Shown here piece by piece: positions 1 to 5,234 of a stretch of 5,234 nt of DNA. Origin of the DNA: Ekhidna sp. Its GTDB lineage: Bacteria > Bacteroidota > Bacteroidia > Cytophagales > Cyclobacteriaceae. The notes below the pieces were generated by a model. The model saw nothing but the letters and a program-made list of their open reading frames with translations, was not told the origin of the DNA and made no database searches. Numbering within the stretch: position 1 is the stretch's first letter; each line of letters begins with the position of its first letter. The stretch is taken from positions 1 to 5,234 of the forward strand of contig JAPPDO010000120.1 of assembly GCA_028821635.1 (NCBI GenBank). The letters are read 5' to 3'. The position numbers and the translations under genes were made by a program.

Positions 1-235
1 TTAAGATGAGCAAACTGATAAAAACCAATTCAATGTAATTACAAAAAAAAACAGCAGCCTTTTGTGTTTATAAAAGCTAGAAAACCTATCGAAACACTGT
101 ACTCACAACGGTGCAACGAATTGATGATACGGCGAAACTATGTAAGGTCTTATGAAGGTTGTAAAACAAGAATATTTTCAAAAATAACGGTATTAACAGT
201 CGTTTAAGGCAGCAACAGCTACATCTTTGATAGAA
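1..235. other. Gene-free AT-rich left edge
   Basis: No coding region is supported here. The stretch is AT-rich and stop-rich. The small ATG frames I checked, such as 6-38, are about 10 codons long with no family resemblance. No tRNA-like cloverleaf, CRISPR repeat or insertion-sequence terminus was recognised by eye. It may be a further decayed part of the T9SS cargo gene whose sorting domain can still be traced from about 236, but I could not find HYR-repeat or YPNP-like sequence to prove that. Confidence 0.5.
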
Positions 236-396
236 ACATCAACAACATTGAAATTAGCATCGTTTAAAATGAATAACGGGTATTTTGATACTATTCAGTA
301 GGATATAGAGTAGAGTAACAGGACAGGATATAAAGGTGTAGCTACAAACTATACCCAGAGAGGGACGGACGTTTGTTGAAGTTTATTAAGGAATAA
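236..396 (+). pseudogene. Decayed C-terminal sorting domain of a T9SS cargo protein
   Basis: The stretch 364-396 reads DGRLLKFIKE followed by TAA, nearly the same as the last residues DGRLLKFVRE of the intact T9SS cargo gene at the right edge of the window. Upstream, the resemblance continues only if frames are switched: 242-259 gives NNIEIS (compare HYLEVR in the intact copy), 263-271 gives FKM (compare FKI), 278-298 gives GYFDTIQ (compare GKLLLEG), and 301-315 gives GYRVE before a stop. In-frame stops at 299-301, 311-313, 316-318 and 331-333, plus frame changes, show that it is not translated as one protein. In living relatives this domain directs export through the type IX system and attachment to the cell surface. 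The left boundary is approximate. The terminal part is well supported by DNA-level similarity; the part before about 330 is inference. Confidence 0.55.
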
Positions 397-435
397 GGAG
401 AAAGAAAGTTTAAGAATTTTTTTGGGGGCATCACT
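364..435 (+). repeat. Left copy of 72-nt inverted homology (T9SS gene 3' end plus downstream DNA)
   Basis: These 72 bases align without gaps to the reverse complement of 4531-4602, with 57 identities by hand count (about 79%). The match covers the last ten sense codons, the stop codon (TAA here, TAG in the other copy) and about 39 non-coding bases after it, including a shared AAGTTTAA, a T-run and GCATCACT. Because the similarity runs past the stop codon, common DNA ancestry explains it better than protein-level convergence. Confidence 0.7.
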
Positions 436-468
436 CTTCTCGCAAATCCTCTGCATCTTGGTGATGCC
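427..468 (+). terminator. 8-bp inverted repeat after the decayed T9SS gene end, possible relic terminator
   Basis: GGCATCAC at 427-434 and GTGATGCC at 461-468 are perfect reverse complements with a 26-base loop; two G-T pairs can extend the outer end. It begins 30 bases after the stop codon of the decayed sorting domain, where a terminator would be expected. The T-run at 417-423 precedes the stem instead of following it, and only TT follows the stem, so it does not look like a strong intrinsic terminator. A chance inverted repeat is the alternative. Confidence 0.25.
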
Positions 469-473
469 TTTGA

Positions 474-773
474 GGCTATTCTTGCTTACACTACCTAACT
501 TTATGGTTTAGTTGTAAACAATACACAACTGAGATTTTACATGAAAAGATAGTGGTTACGCCAGCATTTGATACAGATTTCCGTGATATGCTGTTCTTTG
601 ATCGTTTAGGCTTCCAGGGGCTTCGCATTCAGTACGTCTGTAGGCTGCCTTTGATTCATCCTGAACCTTCTAATTATTTATTCGCTACTCAATCTATTAT
701 TGAAAGAATACCGCTTATTACATGCGACAAACAAATCCGGCAATACGATTTCCCTCATGTCAAAGCGCAGTAG
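474..773 (+). pseudogene. C-terminal remnant of a PIN-domain (VapC-like) toxin
   Basis: The best-preserved part, about 640-773, ends LPLIHPEP...LFATQSIIERIPLIT-CDKQIRQY, which fits the C-terminal third of PIN-domain ribonucleases of VapC-like toxin-antitoxin systems, where LPxxHRDPFDRLLxAxA and IPLITxDxxIxxY are typical. The last acidic residue (D of TCDK) is kept, but DPFDR has become PEPSN, so the FDR aspartate is now Asn. The usual spacing between the GFxxLxI strand and LPLxH is also shortened. The frame is open from 474, after a TGA, with a GTG at 552, but no N-terminal LLDTH motif was recognised and no antitoxin gene is visible. It overlaps the helicase ATG by 17 bases in another frame, so its tail may survive because that DNA is also the helicase start region. 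It is probably inactive. Confidence 0.5.
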
Positions 774-1746
774 TGCACAAATCATTGAGATAGGCGAAAA
801 GTGGATTTATTCAAAAGGCTGGAAGCTTTTTGATTTTCAAAGAAGAACGTGGCAGGCATACCTTGAGGATAAGAGCGGGCTCCTCAATGCACCCACAGGT
901 TCAGGAAAAACTTATGCTTTATGGATACCTGCGGCGTTAGAATTTTTAAAAGAGAATGACTTTTGTGACATAAAATCAGAAGTCCAAATTTTATGGGTGA
1001 CCCCTCTCAGAGCTCTGGCTAAAGATATTCAGGCTGCCATGCAATCTTTTTGTGACGAGATCGGCTCTCAGTGGAAAGTCGGTCTGCGAACAGGGGATAC
1101 CTCTGTAAATGAACGTCAAAGGCAGAAGAAATCAGCCCCTCAGGCACTCGTAATCACTCCGGAGAGTATTCATATTTTACTGAGCCAAAGCGATTATCCA
1201 AATTATCTCAAAAATATCCGTGCCATCATCGTTGATGAGTGGCACGAACTGATCGGAACGAAAAGAGGAGTAGCGGTGGAGTTGGCACTTTCCAGGATTA
1301 AAAAACTAACGGATTATCAACTTAAAGTCTGGGGTATTTCAGCGACCATTGGGAATCTGCCTCAGGCGAAAAGGGTTCTGCTAGGGGAGGATTTGAATAG
1401 AGAGGCTATTACCATAAAGGCGAATCTTAACAAGAAAATAGTTGTCGAATCAGTCCTGCCGGATGAGGTCGAGCGGTTCCCGTGGTCCGGATATTTAGGT
1501 ACCGGACTGCTCAATAAGGTATTGCCCATCATCAGGCAAAGCACTACCACGTTACTTTTCACTAATACCCGATCTCAAACCGAACTTTGGTATCAAGCTA
1601 TTTTGAATGAAGCCCCCGATCTGGCAGGAATCATGGCCATGCATCATGGGTCTATGGATCAGAAAATTAGAATGTGGGTGGAGGATGCCTTGCATGAAGG
1701 CAAGCTGAAACTCGTCGTTTGTACTTCCAGCCTGGATAGGAGTTGA
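757..1746 (+). CDS. Lhr-Core-type DEXH helicase, N-terminal part (frameshifted gene)
   Basis: This is the first part of a superfamily 2 helicase of the ligase-associated DNA damage response DEXH-box (Lhr-Core-like) family, an ATP-driven DNA translocase and unwinding enzyme that acts in the cytoplasm in repair. From ATG 757: FQ at 27-28 (Q-motif-like), Walker A APTGSGKT 45-52, TPLRAL 82-87, TPES 134-137, Walker B DEWH 160-163 and SAT 195-197, then the second RecA fold with LLFTNTRSQTE and MHHGS. The frame reaches TSSLD of motif V at 1723-1737, then runs into R-S-stop at 1738-1746, while the correct continuation lies in another frame from 1739. The natural product would end here without motif VI, the winged helix and the C-terminal domain. 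A TTG at 700 is in frame, but the extra 19 residues lie inside the PIN remnant and do not look like family sequence, so ATG 757 is preferred. No clear Shine-Dalgarno is seen. Confidence 0.9.
   Translation: MSKRSSAQIIEIGEKWIYSKGWKLFDFQRRTWQAYLEDKSGLLNAPTGSGKTYALWIPAALEFLKENDFCDIKSEVQILWVTPLRALAKDIQAAMQSFCDEIGSQWKVGLRTGDTSVNERQRQKKSAPQALVITPESIHILLSQSDYPNYLKNIRAIIVDEWHELIGTKRGVAVELALSRIKKLTDYQLKVWGISATIGNLPQAKRVLLGEDLNREAITIKANLNKKIVVESVLPDEVERFPWSGYLGTGLLNKVLPIIRQSTTTLLFTNTRSQTELWYQAILNEAPDLAGIMAMHHGSMDQKIRMWVEDALHEGKLKLVVCTSSLDRS
1738..1738 (+). other. Frameshift site in helicase motif V
   Basis: The family motif is TSSLDLGVDF. Here the plus-strand reading gives S-L-D in the frame of 757 up to base 1737 and G-V-D-F-R-P in the next frame from base 1739, leaving one base, A1738, where the Leu codon should be. 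A loss of two bases from that codon explains this best; a one-base insertion would also have to remove the leucine. There is no long homopolymer and no recognised programmed-frameshift signal at the junction. Because both sides match the family so well, this is either a very recent mutation or a sequencing or assembly error. Confidence 0.85.
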
Positions 1747-3223
1747 CTTTCGTCCGGTTGATACAGTTATACAAATTGGCGGGCCTAAAGGAGTTTCCCG
1801 CTTTCACCAGCGCGCAGGAAGAAGCGGCCATGCTCCGGGAGAGGTAAGTAAAATTTATTTTGTCCCCACACACTCACTGGAATTGATAGAAGGGGCTGCA
1901 CTTCGAGATGCTATTAAGGAGAAGAAGTTTGAGCAAAGAAAACCACTCGAAAAGTGCATGGATGTACTGGTTCAATATTTGATGACGCTTTCTGTTTCGG
2001 GAGGTTTCAAGCCAATTGAAATACTTGAAGAAGTTAAGGAAACCTACTGCTTTCGGCGGATTACGGGTGAAGAATGGAACTGGGCACTGGCGTTTATCAC
2101 TACAGGTGGAAGCACGCTGGGTGAGTACGATGAGTATGCCAGAGTTTATAACGATAACGGGATTTACAAAATAATTAGCAAAAAGGCCGCACTTCGCCAT
2201 AAACTGTCAATAGGAACCATTGTTGGCGACCCCGCTATGGGTGTGAAATTCATCTCCGGCGGACACTTAGGCACTGTAGAAGAAAGTTTTGCCTCTAAAC
2301 TCAACCCGGGAGACACATTCTGGTTTGCAGGTCAGAATCTGGAGTTTGTAACAATCCGAAATATGTCTGTTTTAGTAAAAAAATCGAAGAAAAAAACCGG
2401 AAAGACCCCAGCATGGGGCGGCGGCAGGCTGCCTCTTTCGTCTTTATTGTCCGATCAGATTAGAACTAAACTTCAGGAAACAATAGACGGAAAGTTTGCG
2501 TCCGAAGAACTTCGGAAGATAAAGCCAATTTTAGACCTTCAGACAAAGATGTCAATCGTGCCGGGAACAGATACGTTGCTGATAGAAAAATGCGAAACCG
2601 ATTACGGGCATCACCTCTTCTTTTTCACATTTGAAGGAATGTTCGTTCATGAAGTACTTGGCGGATTGGTCGCTTACCGACTTAGCAAAAATCAGAAAAT
2701 CACCTTCTCCATCTCTATGAATGATTATGGATTTGAATTACTCTCCGACCGGGAGGTAGCGATTGAGGAGGCTTTAGAACTGGATTTATTCTCCGAAGAG
2801 CAATTGTTTGAAGACTTGAATAAATCCATTAATATGACCGAGATGGCTCAGCGAACATTTCGTGATATAGCAACGATCGCAGGCTTGATTTTTCAGGGCT
2901 ATCCCGGAAAGACGCTTCGAGCAAGGCACCTTCAGGCCTCCTCCGGGATTCTTTACAAAGTATTTAATACTTACGATCAAAATAACCTCCTCATCAAACA
3001 ATCCATTGATGAGGTTATGAATCTTCAACTCGATCAAAGCCGTTTTATGGAGGCGATAAGAAGAATCAATCAACAAAAAATTGTCTTAAAAAAGATTCAA
3101 AACCCTACCCCCTTTGCCTTTCCCATTTTAGTGAATGTGGTTCGAAGGCAAAAGCTAAGCACTGAGGAGGTGACTGACCGAATCTTAAAAATGCAGAGGG
3201 AACTTGAACGGGCATTTGATTAA
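1739..3223 (+). CDS. Lhr-Core-type DEXH helicase, C-terminal part (frameshifted gene)
   Basis: This is the continuation of the same helicase in the next frame, 494 codons, giving about 820 residues overall, a normal size for the family. It opens with GVDFRP, the rest of motif V, then motif VI QRAGRSGH (residues about 352-359 of the joined protein). A winged-helix-like region follows, then a domain with GGRLPLSSLLSDQIR and the DEAD/H-associated block LFFFTFEGMFVHE...AYRLS...FSISMNDYGFELLS at joined residues about 600-665. Lhr-Core enzymes need this C-terminal part to grip the strand. No second frameshift or stop is seen to the TAA at 3221-3223, so the gene is not generally decayed. On its own the fragment has no obvious ATG at its beginning; a TTG at 1883 is the first alternative start in frame, and a protein from it would lack motif VI and be non-functional as a helicase. 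Confidence 0.88.
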   Translation, partial: GVDFRPVDTVIQIGGPKGVSRFHQRAGRSGHAPGEVSKIYFVPTHSLELIEGAALRDAIKEKKFEQRKPLEKCMDVLVQYLMTLSVSGGFKPIEILEEVKETYCFRRITGEEWNWALAFITTGGSTLGEYDEYARVYNDNGIYKIISKKAALRHKLSIGTIVGDPAMGVKFISGGHLGTVEESFASKLNPGDTFWFAGQNLEFVTIRNMSVLVKKSKKKTGKTPAWGGGRLPLSSLLSDQIRTKLQETIDGKFASEELRKIKPILDLQTKMSIVPGTDTLLIEKCETDYGHHLFFFTFEGMFVHEVLGGLVAYRLSKNQKITFSISMNDYGFELLSDREVAIEEALELDLFSEEQLFEDLNKSINMTEMAQRTFRDIATIAGLIFQGYPGKTLRARHLQASSGILYKVFNTYDQNNLLIKQSIDEVMNLQLDQSRFMEAIRRINQQKIVLKKIQNPTPFAFPILVNVVRRQKLSTEEVTDRILKMQRELERAFD

Positions 3224-3234
3224 GCATAAATTTG
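3204..3234 (+). promoter_or_regulatory. Candidate Bacteroidota sigma-A-type promoter for DUF2147-pdeM
   Basis: TTG at 3204-3206, a 20-base spacer, then TAAATTTG at 3227-3234, a full match to the Bacteroidota -7 pattern TAnnTTTG with the usual -33 TTG spacing. Transcription would start near 3240, leaving a leader of roughly 65-70 bases before the DUF2147 ATG. The -33 element lies inside the last codons of the helicase gene. It would let DUF2147 and pdeM be expressed independently of the helicase. Short AT-rich motifs like this also occur by chance. Confidence 0.4.
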
Positions 3235-3307
3235 GGTTACGAAAAGACCAAATAAAATAAACTTTAACCTAACAGCACTAAGGCTGATAATCTTAAAAAT
3301 TACTTCT

Positions 3308-3736
3308 ATGAAGAGCATTAGTTTAATTACATTTTTATTTCTTTCTCACGCTGTTTTAGGCCAAGACGAGGCCTTGGGTAAGTGGATTACCGTAGATGAT
3401 AAAACGGGCGTGAAGAAGTCTGTTGTTGAGGTTTATGAAGAGGATGGAAAGTATTACGGAAAAGTGATAAAGATGATTTATCGGGACTCTACCATGCGAT
3501 GCACCAAGTGCCTTGGCGATTTAAAAGATCGGCCCGTCGTCGGAATGAATATTATCTCCGGAATGAAGTATCATAAAAGAAATCGTGACTTTAGTAAAGG
3601 CACATTGCTTAATCCTGAAAGTGGTAAAATCTACAAAGCAGAAATGTGGGTTGAGAACGATAAATTGATGGTAAGAGGCTATCTCATGATCTTTTATAGA
3701 ACGCAAACATGGATTCCGTACAAAGAGGGTGAATAA
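3308..3736 (+). CDS. Secreted DUF2147 family protein
   Basis: A 142-residue protein with a Sec-type signal peptide: K2, a hydrophobic stretch at about 4-17, and a likely cut after VLG-18 before QDE. The mature part fits the DUF2147 family from end to end: GKWITVDDKTG at 24-34, KSVVEVYEEDGKYYGKV, a C65-x-x-C68 pair, GDLKDRPVVGM at 70-80, LNPESGKIYKAEMW and VRGYLMIFYRTQTW near the end. The predicted location is periplasmic or outer-envelope; the molecular function of the family is not established. It starts 84 bases after the helicase stop and its last codons overlap the GTG start of pdeM by 8 bases, so these two are probably cotranscribed. It is an unexpected neighbour, since the flanking genes encode cytoplasmic DNA repair enzymes, and nothing in it suggests DNA binding. 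The ATG at 3308 is chosen because it gives a complete signal peptide. Confidence 0.88.
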   Translation: MKSISLITFLFLSHAVLGQDEALGKWITVDDKTGVKKSVVEVYEEDGKYYGKVIKMIYRDSTMRCTKCLGDLKDRPVVGMNIISGMKYHKRNRDFSKGTLLNPESGKIYKAEMWVENDKLMVRGYLMIFYRTQTWIPYKEGE

Positions 3737-4358
3737 ATTTTCCTTATCCGTAAAAGAAGAAAAGTTAATATTGCTCCCTCTACGTGCCATCTACTGGACA
3801 TCAAATAGGGTTTTAATCATTTCTGATTTACATCTTGGAAAGGCCGGTCATTTCAGGAAACACGGAATTGCAGTCTCCAGAAAGGTACATCTACATGACC
3901 TCCGTAACCTTGAGTTGTTGATTAAAGAAACGAAGGCTGAAAGAATCTTTTTTCTGGGAGACCTGTTTCATAGCTATCAGAATGCTGAATGGGAAGATTT
4001 TCTTCGCTTTCTATATGCCCACAGCAACGTTGAGTGCACCCTCATTGAGGGGAATCATGACATTCTCACCGAGTATCCAAAGCAGTTGCATGTGACTAAA
4101 AAGCTGATTTTACATCCATTCTCATTTACGCATGTTAAGGAAAATGATACGTATTATAATATTTCAGGTCATATCCACCCGGGAGTGACCGTTGCAGATA
4201 AAACGCGAATGAGCATGACTCTCCCTTGTTTTTTGTTTTCTGAGGCTTATGCACTTCTTCCGGCATTTGGTCAGTTTACGGGGATTAAAAAAATCAGCCC
4301 AAATAAAGGCGACAGAGTATTTGTTATTGGAGATGACCAAATTTTTAGGTTACCATGA
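3729..4358 (+). CDS. pdeM: Ligase-associated DNA repair endonuclease PdeM (metallophosphoesterase)
   Basis: A 209-residue calcineurin-type metallophosphoesterase of the ligase-associated PdeM family, a metal-dependent (manganese) nuclease or phosphodiesterase that works with Lhr-type helicase, exonuclease and ATP-dependent ligase in repair. All metal-binding motifs are present: D33-L-H35 within SDLHLGKAGHFRKHG, GD(77-78)LFH81, GNHD 108-111, FTH 133-135 and GHIHPG 147-152. There is no signal peptide, so it is cytoplasmic. The GTG at 3729 is the best start: it places a short beta strand (EEKLILLPLRAIYW) before the first motif as usual in the family, and there is no upstream option before the DUF2147 coding region. 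The overlap with the DUF2147 stop at 3734-3736 suggests translational coupling. The sequence looks intact and functional, in contrast to the helicase upstream. Confidence 0.92.
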   Translation: MNKFSLSVKEEKLILLPLRAIYWTSNRVLIISDLHLGKAGHFRKHGIAVSRKVHLHDLRNLELLIKETKAERIFFLGDLFHSYQNAEWEDFLRFLYAHSNVECTLIEGNHDILTEYPKQLHVTKKLILHPFSFTHVKENDTYYNISGHIHPGVTVADKTRMSMTLPCFLFSEAYALLPAFGQFTGIKKISPNKGDRVFVIGDDQIFRLP

Positions 4359-4569
4359 TTAACTCGCTTTGGTTATAGCTAATAAATGAACCCTTGTGCA
4401 GGAAATAGTCCCCCATCTCCAATAAAAACCCCTCTTACCAAGCAAGCAGCCGCAGAATGAGGGATTGCATCGGCACCTTAAAATGAAAGAAAAAATTTTA
4501 TCGCTAAAAGGCAGCAGATTTTTAACAAAAAGTGATGCACTCAAAAAATCGTTTAAACTTCTTTTCCCC
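4359..4569. other. Convergent intergenic region between pdeM and the T9SS cargo gene
   Basis: These 211 bases lie between two genes that point at each other, so terminators for both are expected. No strong stem followed by a T-run is seen for pdeM on the plus strand. A weak 5-bp pairing CCCTC 4430-4434 / GAGGG 4459-4463 has no T-run. A minus-strand open frame of about 61 codons (4359-4544) has no recognisable family, is rich in Cys and Trp, and looks like chance. The right end is the downstream part of the 72-nt homology with the left flank. Confidence 0.5.
4527..4541 (-). terminator. Weak hairpin plus T-run after the T9SS cargo gene
   Basis: On the minus strand AGTG-CAT-CACT (4541-4531) forms a 4-bp stem with a 3-base loop, followed by TTTT (complement of 4527-4530), about 29 bases after the stop codon. 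The stem is too short to be convincing alone, but GCATCACT and the T-run before it are shared with the left copy of the gene end at 364-435. The position after the stop codon fits a terminator. Confidence 0.22.
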
Positions 4570-4602
4570 CTACTCCCTCACAAACTTCAACAAACGCCCG
4601 TC
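4531..4602 (-). repeat. Right copy of 72-nt inverted homology (T9SS gene 3' end plus downstream DNA)
   Basis: The minus-strand reading of these 72 bases aligns without gaps to 364-435 on the plus strand, 57 of 72 identical by hand count. It contains the codons for DGRLLKFVRE, the TAG stop at 4570-4572 and the following non-coding bases. Differences in the coding part are mostly transitions and conservative (VRE for IKE). Together with the left copy it forms a diverged inverted repeat about 4.1 kb apart around the helicase-DUF2147-pdeM block. Confidence 0.7.
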
Positions 4603-5234
4603 CGGCAACTGTACCAGATACAAGCCGCTTTTCAATGAGAGGATGTCCACCCTTGTGTTCGTAGTGCCTTCTAAAAGCAGCTTTCCGCTGAGACTTACTA
4701 TTTTGAACACACCTCCGACGGGAGAGCGTACCTCCAGATAGTGCCCCGAAGGATTGGGGAAGATGACGGCCTCCGCCGCATCCCCCGCTGCACCGAGAGG
4801 GGCTTCCGTAATCGTCACCTGCTGCGTCTGCGTGGACATGTTGCCTGCCTCGTCTTCATACGTCCATGTGATAGTGGCACTTGCCGTGACGGGGAAGACA
4901 GCATCGGTAGTGGCCGTGATCTGCCCGTCGCAGTTGTCTGTGGCGGTAGGGGCGGTCACATCAGCCCGTGCAAGCGAGCCCGCTGAGGTAAGTGCCGACA
5001 GGTTATCAGCGTCCGGCTCCGGAGCCGTGGTATCATTTATGGTCACTTGCTGCGTTTGCGTGGACGTGTTGCCCTCAGCATCTTCATACGTCCATGTAAT
5101 CATCGTGCTTTCCGTAATGGGGAAGGAGGCATCTGTGGTGGCTGTGACGGTTCCATCGCAGTTGTCTGTGGCGGTGGGAACGGTTAGGTCCATCTCACAT
5201 TGTTCGGTAACGGTGGGTAAAGAGGGTATATCCG
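4570..5234 (-). CDS. T9SS-exported surface protein with HYR/Ig-like repeats, C-terminal part
   Basis: This is the end of a larger protein; the frame stays open to the window edge, so the start is missing and the ATG at 5191-5193 is internal (the preceding DIPSLPTVTEQCE is already repeat sequence). It holds two HYR/Ig-like repeats of about 76 residues with the cores TATDNCDGxxTATTDAxFP, ITWTYED and NxSTQTQQVTI, then a T9SS type A sorting domain: VIFPNPSGHYLEV, FKIVSLSGKLLLEG, RVDILSLKSGLYLVQ and the end GRLLKFVRE. Such proteins are exported by the type IX system and released or anchored at the cell surface; HYR repeats usually act as adhesive or spacer modules. The first repeat has two cysteines (EQC and DNC); the second has AGS in place of EQC, leaving one. 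The gene is much GC-richer than the rest of the window (41 of 60 G+C at 4921-4980, against 20 of 60 at 3721-3780). It converges on pdeM and is unlikely to be linked to it in function. Confidence 0.88.
   Translation of the reverse strand, partial: DIPSLPTVTEQCEMDLTVPTATDNCDGTVTATTDASFPITESTMITWTYEDAEGNTSTQTQQVTINDTTAPEPDADNLSALTSAGSLARADVTAPTATDNCDGQITATTDAVFPVTASATITWTYEDEAGNMSTQTQQVTITEAPLGAAGDAAEAVIFPNPSGHYLEVRSPVGGVFKIVSLSGKLLLEGTTNTRVDILSLKSGLYLVQLPDGRLLKFVRE
4815..5175 (-). repeat. Tandem 228-bp DNA repeat encoding HYR modules
   Basis: 4815-4947 and 5043-5175 are similar at the DNA level with a fixed offset of 228 bases (76 codons). For example, CAGTTGTCTGTGGCGGT occurs identically at 4931-4947 and 5159-5175, and TCATACGTCCATGT at 4856-4869 and 5084-5097. 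The sequence between the two conserved blocks is much less similar. The array probably continues past the right edge of the window. Such in-frame repeats can change copy number by recombination. Confidence 0.75.

Noticed and set aside
397..498. Open frame after the decayed T9SS stop, reading GITLLANPLHLGDAFEAILA before a stop at 496-498
   Set aside because: It looks somewhat protein-like but has no convincing start, is only about 33 codons long, matches no family I recognise, and its first part is DNA homologous to non-coding sequence after the stop of the right-hand gene.
496..503. TAACTTTA as a promoter -7 element for the helicase
   Set aside because: It misses the final G, and the nearest TTTG upstream (469-472) is 23 bases away, longer than the usual Bacteroidota spacing.
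700..756. Upstream TTG start for the helicase
   Set aside because: The added 19 residues are encoded by DNA that reads well as the PIN remnant in another frame and do not resemble the N-terminus of the helicase family; ATG 757 fits better.
1874..2200. Minus-strand open frame of 108 codons inside the helicase gene
   Set aside because: It lies wholly opposite strongly conserved helicase coding sequence and has no family resemblance.
4359..4544. Minus-strand open frame of 61 codons after pdeM
   Set aside because: No recognisable domain and an unusual Cys/Trp-rich composition; it overlaps the shared post-stop homology and is better explained as chance in an intergenic region.
4532..4986. Two plus-strand open frames (4532-4741 and 4741-4986) opposite the surface protein gene
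   Set aside because: They are antisense to clear HYR repeats and the T9SS sorting domain; their Arg/Gly/Cys-rich products are typical of the reverse strand of GC-rich coding DNA.
4815..5175. CRISPR-like interpretation of the regularly spaced repeats
   Set aside because: The repeats are long, diverged, keep the reading frame at 76 codons and encode HYR modules; there are no short identical repeats with unique spacers.

Overview
The window most likely comes from a member of the Bacteroidota, probably Cytophagales-like. Three things point there: a protein at the right edge ends in a type IX secretion (T9SS) C-terminal sorting domain; the central genes are the Lhr-type helicase and PdeM nuclease of the ligase-associated DNA repair set common in that phylum; and a candidate promoter fits the Bacteroidota pattern TTG-N20-TAnnTTTG. 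Starts have little Shine-Dalgarno sequence. The centre is AT-rich, while the right edge is clearly GC-richer.

Left flank (1-773): no intact gene. It holds a decayed T9SS sorting-domain end on the plus strand (about 236-396), an 8-bp inverted repeat just after it (427-468), and the eroded C-terminal part of a PIN-domain (VapC-like) toxin gene (about 474-773) whose end overlaps the start of the helicase gene.

Centre (757-4358, plus strand): an Lhr-Core-type DEXH helicase gene of about 820 codons, split by one frameshift in helicase motif V at about 1738; a small secreted DUF2147 protein; and the metallophosphoesterase PdeM, whose GTG start overlaps the DUF2147 stop. The helicase and PdeM belong to a repair cluster that normally also has an ATP-dependent DNA ligase and an exonuclease. 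Neither partner is in the window: the DNA directly upstream is gene debris.

Right flank (4359-5234): a 211-bp convergent intergenic region, then the 3' part of a minus-strand surface or secreted protein with HYR/Ig-like tandem repeats and a T9SS sorting domain; its 5' end lies outside the window.

The main new structural observation is that the last codons and the downstream DNA of the right-edge T9SS gene (4531-4602, minus strand) align without gaps over 72 bases, 57 identical by hand count, with 364-435 on the plus strand. The repair genes are therefore flanked by two related, inverted T9SS gene ends, one intact and one decayed. I see no convincing new multi-gene system. The points worth following up are the single frameshift in an otherwise intact helicase, the inverted flanking homology, and the separation from ligase and exonuclease.
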